Shown here: positions 33,793 through 45,959 of the stretch, in pieces
Layout: every line of letters begins with the position of its first letter
Position numbering within the stretch: position 1 is the stretch's first letter
Origin: Meandrina meandrites
Lineage: Eukaryota; Cnidaria; Anthozoa; Scleractinia; Meandrinidae
Reading direction: 5' to 3'
Assembly (NCBI GenBank): GCA_963693305.1
Contig: OY855912.1
Span: 3,777,501-3,841,500 of the forward strand
Length of the DNA: 64,000 nucleotides
Made by a program: the position numbers and the translations under genes
The notes under the pieces: generated by a model
The model's input: only the letters and a program-made list of their open reading frames with translations
Told to the model about the DNA's origin: nothing
Database searches by the model: none

Positions 33793-34592
33793 CACCACAT
33801 CATCATCATACTTGTCATCATCATCATCATCATCATCACCATAATAGTATTTTTGCAACTGGGGACGCATGAAATAACATTCTACTTTACAATATTAAAT
33901 GCAAATGAAAATGAAAATCTGGGCTAATTACCATTTTGTCGCACTTCCTTTTAGGTCTCCTATAATTGTGGTCTCAGCCAAGTACCTTTAGAAAATAGTA
34001 TTGTGGCTTTGCCAGATCTTTTTTTTTTTGCCTGCGGCCAGCATGTGAGGAGAAAAAAACTCTGTTCAAAGTCGTCTCCTATACTGATAGTGTTCCTGCA
34101 CCTTGTTTCCTGGGTACCATTCATGCCCCCTGCCACCCCTCCCCCTGCCACAAACAGTTGAATTCAGGGACATATTTAACATGAACTGAGAGTCTGATTT
34201 AAGTGAATAGAACATGTAACTACCAGCAGCTTAATTATCAGTTCACTGAACTATAAAAGAGCATATGTGTATTCATTGATCACTGTAATTTTTATGACAG
34301 TTTATAAGACAGTTAGGTTATTAGGTAGTATGGGCTTTAATTTCATCAAGTGTGCTCAGACTTAAATGAATCAGGATCTTTGAATAGCCACTTCTTTGTC
34401 AGCTCAGTTGAAAACAAAGGAAAAGACCAGTTGGTAATTCCCGTTGGTGGTTCCCGTTTTTAATAGTGACAATCGATCCAAAAACATATTAATAGAGATA
34501 AACTATGGATAATGAGCTAGGAATAAGGAATAGAATTATATGGGTAGTGTTTTCTGTTTCAATGCCTGATAGGTCCTGAAAGTAAGCAGTTT
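33284..34592. other. BRI3 3' region with microsatellites
   Basis: No further gene. It includes the BRI3 3' UTR (no canonical AATAAA found nearby), an ATA/ATT microsatellite (about 33660-33740) and a CAT/ATC microsatellite (about 33762-33840). Confidence 0.5.
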
Positions 34593-34599
34593 TTAACAT

Positions 34600-35563
34600 C
34601 CCGGCGTAGTCATTCGATAAAAATCGATATCGGAAAGTCATTCGATAAATCGACATCTATCGATAAATTGATTTTAAACGATATCGATTTTATCGGTCAA
34701 TCGATAAAATTCGATACTCACACACCGACAAAGTGTATAATTTTATCGATTTTATCGGATTCATCGATCATTATAGAATCAATAAAAATTATCCTGTTTC
34801 CGTTGAGGGAGCGTTTGATTGTGACTTTTTTAATGTAGAATTCAAAGGCGGCAATGAAATGATTTGTTAACAAGCACTGTGCAAGTGACTAAAGAGACTG
34901 CATTATTATTTTCAAACGAAGTATTTGAAAGACGGTGTGAAGCCAAATATTACTACAGTTTTGTTCATGTTCAAGTAGTATTACATGTAAAAACACATGT
35001 ATTGGATGACAATAAATATTATTATCATTCAGGTTTTTAGTCTCTATCACAAGCTATTGCTTTTTATTTGACATTAAGATTACGAGCCCGAGGGCATGCA
35101 GATGATTTGTTCATATCTCAAAGCAAAAAATCACGAAAATCTTTGCCTTTAAAGACTGGGTAAAAGAGCAACGAGCGTGCGATTGTGTTACATCAGCAAA
35201 ACAAACCCAGGGATCTCAAGCGGATTTCAAATACAACACACGCTGAGTATTACAAAACGTTTGTAGAAAAGATGAAGCAATTTTTATCGTTTAACGAACA
35301 GGAAAGCTGTTGTAAGTGTTTCTGCGAGCTCTTTAATATCTTTTGGTGTTTTCGTTTCGAAAAATGGTACGATAATTCAGTTTCCATAAATTCAATATGT
35401 ATTTGATAAAATCGATAGCCTTAAATTCAAAAATAGATAATTATCGATTACTCACAACGAAATCTTTTATCGATTTTTATCGAATTTTGAAAAAATTAAT
35501 CGATTTTTATCGATTGTTATCGAATATTATCGATTATCGATATTATTGATTGACTACGCCGGG
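34600..35563. mobile_element. DNA transposon with CCCGGCGTAGTCA ends and 7-bp TSD TTAACAT
   Basis: Left end CCCGGCGTAGTCATTC; the right end is inverted (TTGACTACGCCGGG). TTAACAT is duplicated at 34593-34599 and 35564-35570. Within about 150 bp of each end ATCGAT, TATCGAT or ATCGATAA recurs many times, an array of probable transposase sites. The 964-bp interior has only a 73-codon ORF (35185-35406) without a known domain. The superfamily is uncertain. Confidence 0.8.
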
Positions 35564-35750
35564 TTAACATATGGGCAAAGTTAAGAACTTGAGAAAATCA
35601 AAGATCTCTTCGAGATTGGACTATTTCGCATGGAGTATGCGTTGGGGAAATGTTAGTATCGAAAGCGATTTGCGATGCATTAACCCATTGACTCACAGTC
35701 CAGAGGGCTTTTATTAGCGCGCACCGACACCGCGGAAAAACGCACCGCGC

Positions 35751-36050
35751 ATGCCTGCAACGTCACGATTCTGGAATGAAAACAAAGCCGTTTTCGCTGC
35801 TGAAAACTTCGACTTTTGTACGGAGAGGGAAGTAATTTGTAAGTATTGTAAGCGAAATTCGTTTTTTGGACTCAGGTTTGATCCTGAATCACAAGAGGAA
35901 TTTACCATTGCAGATCTGGAACAGAATTTTTACGCGAAAACTACTCAGGGAACTCGTGCGATGATATGCTGTTACATCGACAACAGAAGCAAATCGGATG
36001 TTTATTATTCCGTGAAAGTAGTTTATTTGCCGGGAGACCTTGCAGCATAA
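35751..36050 (+). CDS. Hypothetical protein, 99 aa
   Basis: An uninterrupted frame after a GC-rich, promoter-like stretch (CACCGCGCATGCCTGC). It has a possible zinc-knuckle pair (CKYCKRN) at about residues 30-36 and a C-terminal half with alternating hydrophobic residues (MICCYIDNRSKSDVYYSVKV) that would suit a beta-rich fold. No family is recognised and no intron is needed. It could be a real small gene or the visible exon of one. Confidence 0.35.
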   Translation: MPATSRFWNENKAVFAAENFDFCTEREVICKYCKRNSFFGLRFDPESQEEFTIADLEQNFYAKTTQGTRAMICCYIDNRSKSDVYYSVKVVYLPGDLAA

Positions 36051-39000
36051 TGAGAACTAAGGAGCAAGGAAATGGCCACAATGATGTTCCTGTGTTCACT
36101 GAACGACATGATTGACTGTTTGCACTTGGATTCCAGTTCGGATTTCGGCTTGCTTGTAATTTCACATAGAGCGACCAGGGTATTTACTCGAGCTATAAAT
36201 AAGCTTCATTAGAAATATTGGACCATTAAAGATGGAGCCTTCACGTTAACAGGCCAGTTTTTTCTTAGATTATCAAATGATAAATATGTGGCTTTCGAAG
36301 GGTTGTCTTGCAGTGTCTTGAATATTTACCAATTTATTTTCATATTCAAGTTTTGAGTAATTTATTTATTAATTATAAACTATTTTATGGGAAGCATCAC
36401 TGATCAGTGTATTTTTTGCCCATTGTCGAAAAAAGGAATCATCGATTAATATATTTTATTGTTTTCATTCAGTGCTAAACCAAAACTTAAAATGTATTAA
36501 TGTATCTGTAAATCTGGCTACCTTCCGTTTTTACCTCTCTAGTTATTTCATGTAGCCACTACCCTCTCTCTCTCTGTCTCTCCATTAAAATTAAATTTTG
36601 CGCATAAAATATCCCTATGCAATCAAAGGGCGAAAAAGCTTGTTGTTGGTTTGCCCAGTGTGGGTTCTCTATGAAGGAATGCTAGTAAGAATATTTTACA
36701 ATTGCTGTTTTCAATGGATTTGAGCCTTTTTAGAGGTGAAATCACAGTGGTTTTTTCTTTGCAATTTACATTGGAAAAAAAGAGCTTTGAACCAATGTCA
36801 CCCAATGTTGCTGTCTTACATGTAATTAAGCCATTCAGATTTACTATTATGTACTTTACTAGTGTGGTTTTACTTAACCTCAGATTGATTACAACATGTG
36901 TAAATATTTCAGAGATAATTCTTTTGCTTCAATAAACACAAGAGGATTGAAACATGATGGTAATCATTCATAATGGTACACTTTGGAGAGAAAGACACAT
37001 ACTATTTAGGAGTGAGTTATTTACATTCTTGAAGCCAAGTTTGCATGCATGCATATCCATGTCAGCTCAATGTGATTTACATTCTGATGGGACTGTTTGT
37101 TCATCATTTGCAGAAAAATGAACATAATAGTAGTTTTGTCTCTCTTAAAAGTAACCTCTAAATACTACAAGTTTGGCAGTGAAATTACAAGTGCAGTTTT
37201 CTGGAGACTGGGTGAACATTAGAAATGAACGACCTAAACATCTTGGTGCAATCTGGACCAATCTGGGAACACCAGTCACAGGCTAATCACGAGATTGACT
37301 GGGAGGGGGTCCAAATCCTTGACAAAGAGTCTGTAGAAATCATAAGGAAAATCAAGGAAGCCAATTAAGAGATGGGGCTATGATCTTCCTGCCATTTTTA
37401 ACCACTTGGCACTTGACTAAACAACATGCAACCATGTGACAGGGTGGAGCTCACTTTGCTAATCGAGACTGTGATGAGGTAGAAAGCTACAATCAATTTG
37501 CTTAGACCTTGTGACAAGTTTATTCATTATTGTCTTTGAATGACAAGACAAATAGCAAGAGTACAACACATACTGCAATGAGTAAATATTGAATCTATAC
37601 TGACAGACCCTCCTTATTGATGTGCTTTGCTAGTTTGTAAGGTAGGGAAACATAAAGCAAAAATTAAACTGTCCTGAAAATGACAAGCATCAATTTTGTT
37701 ATTACCAGGAATAAATATGTAATGAATCGGAAAAATGAAAGGCTTGCCATATATATACATGTAATCTGCTAATAATCAAAATGACCATAGTCATCACAAA
37801 TAAGGCCAAAATGTCTTGTCGTTTTTTGTTGTTGAGTGATGAAAATTACCATGTTTAGTTATCTTCTACAAATCAACCACTTGGGATTTAAAAACATTTT
37901 TTTTTCAGGCTAAAAATTACAGTAATCTCTAGCTAATCAAAGCAATACCAGTGTATTGATCTTTAACATTCTGCATCCATCTAACAGCTTCGATAATAAA
38001 ATTATTATTCCGTGTTATGTAACAAAGTAAGTATGATGTGTTTATTAAAAGGTTTTATGAACCTTTACTGAAAATAAAAACACAGGATACTACAAGAATC
38101 GTTTTTAAAAGCAATATAAGTAACCTGAATGAGAAATGGAATTTTCATAGAATTACCTTTCTGTTCTATAGCTAGTTAGCCTCATGATCTTTAGTGCAAA
38201 CTTTTTAAGCTTGTAATACAACAAAGAAAAAAGACTGGAGGGGTAGAAACTGCAATTTAATTATATCAAGGTTAAATATGCTGAGGAGTCCTTTAAAATC
38301 ACCTTTGACGATACACTTGCGTGGAAGAAGTTTGCTGATCGAACTCTTCGATCGTCTGCGCAAGTAAATCACACAAACTATGTCAGCCTAGACATGCAAG
38401 CTAATGATGTTGATTGAAAAAAGTAGAAGACAAACTGTGAGGGTGGAAACAAAGATTTAAATAAACCCAAAATGATAAATTTTCTGGTGTGAATTTCAAC
38501 CGTAAGATCGATATTTAAACACCGTGTTGTAAACTTTCAAGGCGTGTAGCGGATAGAAGAAAAAAGATCGGCAGGCTAGAAACTAGTGTTGTGACTACAG
38601 TTGTGATACCAGCGTTAGATATGTTAGGGATTTCTTAAAAATGAGCAAAATCTTCATGTTCCACTTACGTGCGAAGACAGTTCCATCGATGACAAACAGA
38701 GTGCCCAAAAGTGCGAACTTTCGATGCTTATAGCAAAAATTGTAAGAAAAATTATGAAACTGTAAATTGACAGGTAAAAGAACAGGAAACAATGTACCCT
38801 CAGTTAAAATCTTTACCTTAAATATTCGGGGGTTTTCTTAAAAATCGCGAAAATGTTCACTTTTTCGGTCATTCCCTTATAATCTTTCAAAAGTTCTGCA
38901 CATGCGCTGTGCGTTTTTCCGCGGTGTCGCGCGCACCCACCCCCCAGCCCCCCCGCGCGCGCAAAAAAAAAATTCCTGGCTCTTTTACGGCATTTAACCC

Positions 39001-39089
39001 TGAAATTTGCGAGTGGGAAAAATATACCATATGCGTACTTAATTCAGACAAATAATTCCTTTCTGAAGTAAATGTTTATTAAAACTAGA
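36051..39089. other. Gene-poor interval
   Basis: No gene recognised apart from the degraded retroelement piece at 37267-37410. A GC-rich stretch at 38901-38936 is an inverted match to 35717-35753. Confidence 0.35.
37267..37410 (+). pseudogene. Degraded retroelement C-terminal (Penelope GIY-YIG-like) remnant
   Basis: The plus-strand reading EHQSQANHEIDWEGVQILDK and, after a frame change, WGYDLPAIFNHLA resembles the C-terminal H-x-I-D-W ... LP tail of Penelope-type retroelement proteins. Stops and a frameshift break it. No RT domain is nearby. Confidence 0.5.
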
Positions 39090-40060
39090 ACCAGACTTGA
39101 AGACGGTGAAAAACATTTCTTCACCTCCGCGCGTCATTTTAACAACTCGCAAAAACACGAACTCTTTCTACAAAATATAACATTTAGTTCAAAACACTCT
39201 AGGTGAAAGGTAGGTTTTCATTCTGTACAACTGTCACTGACATTTATTTAACCACCCGTGGTATTATCTTGGTACAGACAGTACAGAAAAGCGATAATTG
39301 TAGCCTGCCTAGCTGGCGGGATTTCGCGAGCGAGTGCTTTTTTTAGCGGCCTCATGCTTTGGTCTTGGCCGCCAAGCAGCGAGGGGTTTGGTGAGGAGTC
39401 GAGTTGAGAATTTCACTTGCGGCTCCGCCGCTCGCTGACGCGGGCTTTGCCCGCGTGAGAAAAAGTCACTCGTGCCCGCTAATCCCGCCAGCTGCGCAGG
39501 CTACGATAATTGGGGATAATAATTTGCGAATCATGGTGCCGTGAGATAGCGGAAAACTACTGAATTCCTTCCACAAAATTAACACTCAGATTGCTTTTTA
39601 TGCTATCCATCACTATAACTATTAACAAAAAAAATACTTGTTTGCATTTTCCGAAGTACTGTAGTAAATCTTGCCAGTAAAAGGTCGTAAACAACACAAT
39701 TATCAAATAAACAACAACGCGATGGTAAGTCGGCCGCACGCTGCATATCAGATGTCACCATGTGCTTTTCAAATCAATACGCTTCTAGAAGCCTAAAATT
39801 CCAAACGTAAACTGGGCAAATGAAAGACACTTGAAGGAAGTTTTGTTTTAGATGAATTCTCATTTAAGATGTAGCTACTAATGTATCAAAGCTTCAAAAT
39901 TCTGCATATTTTTGAAGCCGTGAGATCCTGCATTATTCACGCTAAAGCGTAAGTTTAATTTTAGCCCGACGGCTTTTTGCAGTCAAATTTTTCACTAAGT
40001 GGCTTTACCGATCCTTCTAAAAATTCCATTTAAGTTCGAAGCAATATTGTACATTATCAT
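39090..40060. repeat. Diverged copy of the 9950-11384 transposon interior
   Basis: Blocks such as CACCTCCGCGCGTCAT, GGTAGGTTTTCATTCTGT and GAATTCCTTCCACAAAAT align in order with about 10215-11000. No CAG-type ends were found, so this is an internal or eroded copy. It is interrupted by the MITE at 39301-39503. Confidence 0.7.
39301..39503. mobile_element. Mutator-like palindromic MITE (TAGCCTGC), TSD CGATAATTG
   Basis: Starts TAGCCTGCCTAGCTGGCGGG and ends with inverted CCCGCCAGCTGCGCAGGCTA. The 9-bp CGATAATTG is duplicated at 39292-39300 and 39504-39512. The 203-bp body is GC-rich and includes the hairpin GACGCGGGCTTTGCCCGCGT. Confidence 0.85.
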
Positions 40061-40569
40061 TTTCCTGTCTGAAATCTTGAGAAGCTGCATTAAGTCGTGA
40101 TCAAGTCCGTGAATTGTGGTCAAAACAAAAGATTGCGTGACGAGCTAAAAATACTTCTTTCAATGAAGACGACAAACAATAGACTTGTAACAATAGAAAA
40201 TAGCATTGGCCAATATTCGACAATATCCTCTGACAATGAAGATTCGCAGCAGCTTTTAAGCATGTAAAACTAAGCGATTCAATCAATGAATAGCACAGAT
40301 CTTTGAAAAATACCTACCTTTAGTTTGCAAAAGGCTAGACAGGCTAAATGACGAGCGACGCGTGAAAATAACACTTCGGGATCGAGAAAAGATCGAGAAG
40401 TGCTGACGCATTCCTATCCAATGACGTTTTTATCGCCCACAGCGAAAAGTATTCCCTTGACAAATTAAAACAGTCCCTTGAGAGTATACAAAAATGTGGG
40501 TCAGAGATTGCCCCGATCATCCCAATTCTTACCAAGCAAAACCAAGCAAAATAGTTGAAATCAAAAGGC

Positions 40570-42240
40570 CCTATTGGGCCACGACTGTTTTTTTAAGCGA
40601 TGACTTCATCATTTAATGTGTTCGTGCGAGTTCTTGTCGCTTTTATTTAACAAGTGACGAATTAAATCGTCAAAGTCGAACGTGCATCACTTGTAAAGAT
40701 CTATACGGATTTACGTTGTTTTTCATTTTGTTTTGCATTGGTTGTAAAAGAAGCAAGCTCCAAGCAGACAAATTCAAGTTTGTGTGTTTTCGTGCTAGCA
40801 TGTGTACACTCTTTTTCCTGTACAGCCTGTACGATTGACGTTCAATTTCCGGAATGTGTTTTGATAGTGCCATGAGCATGATCTTACGTTCTTTGATTGC
40901 TGTGAAGATTAACGTCGCATAAAATTTATTTTGAAATCGGCTGCGTTGACCTTTGTCGCGTGACACTGATAATTCTGATTTTTGTGGTGAACTCAATGGT
41001 ACGTGGAACGACTTTTTGGTGGAATTCGATTGCGTGTATATCTGGATAACTTTGGGGGCAAGTTGTTTTCTTCTATGTATTTTTCTATTCGTGTTTGAAA
41101 ACATATGATCACTTTTAACGATCCGCACATCGTCTTTTATTTTAATATGCTTTTAAAATATGACTTTGCCTGTCTTCTGCGACCGCTATTTTGGTTGCTT
41201 GTACTGTGAGTTTTGTTGTTCCTTCTTTACTTGCGGTAGGGTCCTCTGGCTTTTGGGATAGGTAGTCTTCTGCTAGGAATAAATCTCGCTCCAGATTTTA
41301 TCTCGTCGTTGAAACTCGAGTGTTCTCCGCTGCGACCTGTGCTGATGATTTTGCTTGCATGCGATGAACATTTATCTGTTGTGGGTTATAAAACTCAGCA
41401 AGGGTACTTCTTAACTCCGAGGCCTATAAAAGTTGTTTGAAATGCGTTGATTTAGGTTGTCGCTGTGAAGCACACGATGCAATTGTTCCTTCTTGTAGCT
41501 TCTATTTAACAAGTGACGAATTAAATCGTCGAAGTCGAACGTGCATCACTTGTAAAGATCTATACGGATTTACGCTGTTTTTCATTGTGATTTGCATTGG
41601 GAGTAAAAGAAGCAAGCTCCAAGTAGACAAATTCAAGTTTGCGTGTTTTCGTGCTAGCGTGTGTATACTCTTTTCTCTGTACAGCGTTTACGATTAACGT
41701 TCAATTTCCGAAATGTGTTTTGATAGTGCCATGAGCATGATAGGTTTTATCTTGCATTCTTTGATTGCTGTAAAGATTAAGCGTCGCATAAAATTTATTT
41801 TGAAATCGGCTAGGTTGACCTTTGTCGCGTGACACTCATAATCTTCTGTCAGCTAGCGATTACGCAAACTTCGCTTTCAATTTCGCTTTCACCGTCACAT
41901 GCAAACTTAAGAAAATTCTGTTAATTTTTCTATAGGGCAGAAACAACATACACCTGATTTAAAGTAAAATAAAAATAAAATATGTTCACAATCGATTTTC
42001 AAATTATCATCACATACCCATCAAAACAAAACCATCAGCGCGTAAAGTACAGTGGTCTGTCATCGGTCTTAATAAACCGCAACGTCAAAGTGAGAGTGGC
42101 GTTACATGTAGGTCTGCCAACCATCTGTCAACGGCCTTTTGTTTACAGATGACCGAGTGAAGGAGTGAAGGAAGGATGGCTTCAAATCGCCCCTCAATCC
42201 GTAACTCCCGTTTTGCATACGCAAAAACAGTCGTAAAAAG
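40570..42240. repeat. Dispersed repeat R1, two further copies
   Basis: 40620-41000 and 41160-42240 share the R1 blocks in the same order as 26130-28330, including AAAAGAAGCAAGCTCCAAG, CGCATAAAATTTATTTTGAA and ACCATCTGTCAACGGCC. A 152-codon minus-strand frame at 40670-41128 is antisense to this repeat and is not taken as a gene. Confidence 0.7.
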
Positions 42241-42382
42241 GAAATTAAAGTTGTTCCCTGCATTTAGAATAAACACAGCAAAATGACGTGTGAACTAGAG
42301 TATTTGTGTACTGCGTTTTAGTGGGAAAGTGAAAACGATTATTTTGAACATTTTAAAAAAAAAACAAGGTTGTGACTAGAAT

Positions 42383-42426
42383 TGTACCTGAAGAAGGCTG
42401 GTTTGGCCAGCCGAAATATAGTACAC
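42383..42426 (+). ncRNA. Candidate small hammerhead ribozyme variant (Penelope-associated type)
   Basis: The order is TGTAC, core CTGAAGA, a 6-bp stem (GGCTGG with CCAGCC) closed by TTTGG, core GAAA, then GTACA. TGTAC and GTACA can pair as stem I, and almost nothing is left for stem III. Hammerhead variants with a tiny or absent stem III that act as dimers have been described in Penelope-like retroelements. An unpaired A after CTGAAGA and the weak stem III make activity uncertain. It probably marks a Penelope-like element. Confidence 0.5.
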
Positions 42427-42586
42427 AAATTTAAAACCTTTCTACGTTGTATCGGTCTCTGCTTTTTTTATAGTCTTCATTTTTCTATTTTAAACCGATC
42501 AGATCATTATTGATCCAACGTATACCAGTAGGATCATCGTTCGATCATCGTCCACGGTTGCTTGCATGTTTAAACATTTTTAATTT

Positions 42587-42810
42587 GTGACTAGAATGTA
42601 TACTCCAAAATCAGAAATCCGCTGGGAGATTGGAACCTATTTCTACATATCGTGTTACCTTCACTAAGAAATGAAAGCTAACCGCAAGTAAACCACAGTG
42701 AAACTAACCGCAAGCAAAACGGAGTGGAACTATAAACCGCAAGCAAACAAAAGTGCTTGGTTTCCAGTCTCCCAGCGGATTTCTTATTTTGGAGTAGCCA
42801 TTCTAGTCAC
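42587..42810. repeat. Palindromic MITE (GTGACTAGAATG ends)
   Basis: Left end GTGACTAGAATG, right end CATTCTAGTCAC. Inner inverted blocks AAATCCGCTGGGAGA and TCTCCCAGCGGATTT. The centre has a tandem of AACCGCAAGCAAA-type units, a motif also present in the unrelated MITE near 62100. Confidence 0.8.
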
Positions 42811-43120
42811 TACCAAAAATACAAATCGTCTCAATTTGTAATTTACATATATCCGTTTCATGCTTTTCTATACACGACTGTATATATAGACTTCAAACCC
42901 TTGAGTGGATTTCTCGAATTACCGGCCTTCCGATAACTCGAACTTGAACCAATAGTTGTTTCCCTAGCAACGACAACAACAACATTTATTTATACCAAAA
43001 AGTATAAGGAGTAAGCAGACTACATTACATGTAACTTTGAAACGTATGAAATGGTATTAGCTGCCTATGACAACCCTCCTAACCCTAAGTGACGGAATGC
43101 TAGCTCGTTTTGGTATTGCT

Positions 43121-43347
43121 TAAGGCCCGGTACTACGAGCAACATTTTTGTTCAACTTGTCTCGCCACATTGTTGCAATGCAAGTTGAACGAGTTGTTGC
43201 CCGTATTACTACCGTGTGCTCAACTTGTCTCGCAACAAGACAAGTTGAGCACGTGGTTGTAACACGGGGAACAACTCGTTCAACTTGCAATGCAACAATG
43301 TGGCGAGACAAGTTGTAAAAAAGTGTCGCCCGTATTACCGGGCCTTA
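43121..43347. repeat. Palindromic MITE (TAAGGCCCGGTA ends)
   Basis: Inverted ends TAAGGCCCGGTA and TACCGGGCCTTA enclose nested inverted blocks (CAACTTGTCTCGCCACATTG and its complement near 43295-43315). TTA at both borders may be the target duplication. Confidence 0.8.
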
Positions 43348-45631
43348 GTGTATTCCATTTTAATTTGTTAAAGTTGGTATGTTTTATTGTTTTCTGGTAT
43401 CTGTTAGGACGCGTTTTACCTACATGCACAAAAGTGAACGTGTCATTGACCACTAATTAAAAAAAAGAAGCTATACCCTTGATGCATCTAATATAAGGGG
43501 TAAAACTAGACTTGAGCCACGCCCCCGAAATTGATTTGGGTACCCAGTTTAAAATCATTTGTGCAGCGATCCCTGTTATTTGAGAGAAACACCGAGTGGG
43601 CAATTGCACAACCGCGCGAGAAAATCACTTAGCACGAACACTTCGAGTACTCCGCACAAGAGACGCGGCGCGCAAGGGCGAGAATTCGGTTTAATTTCGC
43701 CCTCGCGCGTAACGTCTCTCCGCGTGAAGTGATTGGTCCCCTTATACAATGAGGGACGACTCGTAATCTAGCTCATATTTGAAGATGAAAGATGTACAAG
43801 CAGAAAAGATTTACATGCATGCGAAGAGTGCAATGAACTCCTGACCGGAGCCATATACGTCCCAGAAAATTCTCAACTTGGCTTGAGTGAGGTAGCTGGA
43901 CTAGGAGCCTGACTAATTAAATGCACATGTGGAGGCGGCTGTCGATTGCGGATTAGTTTTTTTGGTAGGGCGCTGAGTTCACATGGCCGTTTTCATAAGT
44001 ATAGATACCGTAGATGGATTTGTTTTCGGTTCTGCCGAACTCCAGATCTTTGATTGCGCTTTTTTTTAACCGTTTAAAAATGGCAAACTTGTTACCTTTC
44101 CACCAGCTGAGATAAAGCAACAAGAAACATTTTTTGTTTAGTGTCTCTTACCGAAACGTACTTTTAAACACCCATCTGTAACTACGATTGCCCTCAAAAA
44201 CGACTGCATAAAGGCCTGGCAAAACGAGGAAACATGTTTTCATAATATTGTTTCCTCGTTTTGCCATGCTCCCATTTCTCGCGGAAACACGAAGTGATTC
44301 AGCCGTGTAGCAGACGAAAATTTTGCTTCTTGGAAACAAAATTGACGCTGGAAACAATGCTTCCCGTGTGGCAAAACTGGGAAATATGCGCGCTACGGGT
44401 GTTTATATATTTATTCGAGTTTATGGAAACGTGTTTCCTCGTTTTGTCGGGCAGAGTAGCTTATTTTCAAGAATCGTTACTGAATTTTGAGCTGGTCACA
44501 GAATGACGTTTTTGCGAATTACCATTTCAGATGTAGGTTAAAAGTGATACCTTACCGTCAATCACATTCATCAGGCTGAATTCCACTCGAGAACTCGAAA
44601 TCAAACATGTGGTTTTTACTTTGTTTTTCCCCGTGGCTCTTAGCTTGGCATGCTGAACCAGAATTTTCGGCCTGCTTTTAGTAACACCCCATTTTCCGGA
44701 TCTTGATCAATAAATGCGAGTGAACAGGATGCCCGTATACCGAACGCTAATATTTGCCGATTCGACTGCAATGAATATTCTGCATGATCGTTTAGAAAAA
44801 TGCCTTTATCAGGGTTTATAAAATGGTCCTTCTCAGTTTTAACGTTCAGTAAAAAAGTGTTTAGTAACATTAAAGTAGAACGTACCTACCTTTGCCGTTG
44901 ATTTCACTCCGTTCTTGAACTTTATCAATGTCGAAACGAATTCAAAGGAAAAGAAATTAAGAAAGAAAGAAAAAGAGCACTGATTGCTAGTATAGTTATT
45001 GTCAAGAGAGTACGAAGTGCTCTTGATGATATTTTACTATGAATTTACTTGTTGTAAAAGGAAACGGCTTTTACATGTAATAGTTCAAATTGCCAAAACT
45101 GCCGACAAAATTCACGCTGAGACAGCAACTGATTGAAAATTAAAATAAGAAAAAAAAGCCTCCTTTGCAAATCCTCAACAATGAATTCTTATTTTTATCT
45201 TTTGCGCATATACCGCGGACCGCGGTCGCACCGCAAAAACTATGTAATGTATGTTTTTGCTGTTTGTATGTTTTTTTTTAGTGAGATCATTTGTATTCAC
45301 TTTTTAAAAGTGCAGCAGGCTTTTGTATTAAAAAAGGCTTCTATAAACACAGAGCGATGACCTTTTTATAAAAGAGTTAAAACGGCGTGTGTTTCTTTTA
45401 TACTTCTGCAGAGTACACCTGACAACCTTTCGAAAGAGTCCGCCCCGCGGAGCGTTGGCGTTTTCATGAATAAACAAAAACACATCTTTCTTTTTTTCAC
45501 ATACAAAGGGCCATCGATCCATAAAATTCTGGTTGGTTATCCAATTCAAATCTGTCAAATCTTATGATCTTTATCGGCTAATATTAATTACGACGACCTT
45601 TGCAGATATATAAAAAATCTTTTCATAACGG
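43348..45631. other. Upstream region of the BAIAP2-like gene
   Basis: No gene recognised. It holds the MITE at 44212-44453. A few minus-strand frames (for example 44640-44870) have no domain and no consistent exon chain. Confidence 0.3.
44212..44453. repeat. MITE with GCAAAACGAGGAAAC ends
   Basis: GCCTGGCAAAACGAGGAAAC at the left is inverted as GTTTCCTCGTTTTGTCGGGC at the right. A further copy of the motif makes a hairpin at 44217-44267. Confidence 0.6.
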
Positions 45632-45940
45632 ATGTATTTATTAGTAACAGTGTTTTTTCTAATGCGTCAAATAGTAAAACCTTCGGTCGTTGTCCAATCA
45701 GTACGTCGACGATTTAAGCCCGTAAATCCTTGTGAAAATGTTAATTCTATGCTGTTGAGTTTGCGTCAAGTTTTGTCCAAACAAACCGATGTAATTAGAT
45801 ATCGCGAAGTATTTTCTCAGTGGGCAACAATTTCTGCTGCTGACCGGTTGGGTGTGCAATTTTCACTTCCACTACATGAAAGCGAGACAGTCGCCCGGTG
45901 GCTCTCAAAACTTTCGCAATATTGTCATAAAAACACCTGA
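45632..45940 (+). CDS. Uncharacterised 102-codon ORF just upstream of the BAIAP2-like start
   Basis: Open frame ending 19 bases before the BAIAP2-like ATG. It has a hydrophobic start and a basic RRRF segment, but no known domain. It could be an upstream ORF in a long 5' UTR, a separate small gene or chance. The following ATG at 45960 is in a different frame. Confidence 0.15.
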   Translation: MYLLVTVFFLMRQIVKPSVVVQSVRRRFKPVNPCENVNSMLLSLRQVLSKQTDVIRYREVFSQWATISAADRLGVQFSLPLHESETVARWLSKLSQYCHKNT

Positions 45941-45959
45941 AGTTTGGTCGCTTAATTAG

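Noticed and set aside
33660..33840. Regular short repeats considered as an array
   Set aside because: They are plain trinucleotide microsatellites; no spacers as in CRISPR, which is not expected in this genome.
40670..41128. 152-codon minus-strand ORF
   Set aside because: It is antisense to dispersed repeat R1; other R1 copies lack this frame, and no domain is visible.
43121..43347. 63-codon ORF in the palindrome
   Set aside because: It is generated by the inverted repeat of a MITE and has no domain.
44640..44870. Minus-strand 76-codon ORF with donor-like GTAGGTACG upstream
   Set aside because: I tried to build a gene with segments at 44540-44620 and 44890-44950, but phases and family resemblance did not support it.
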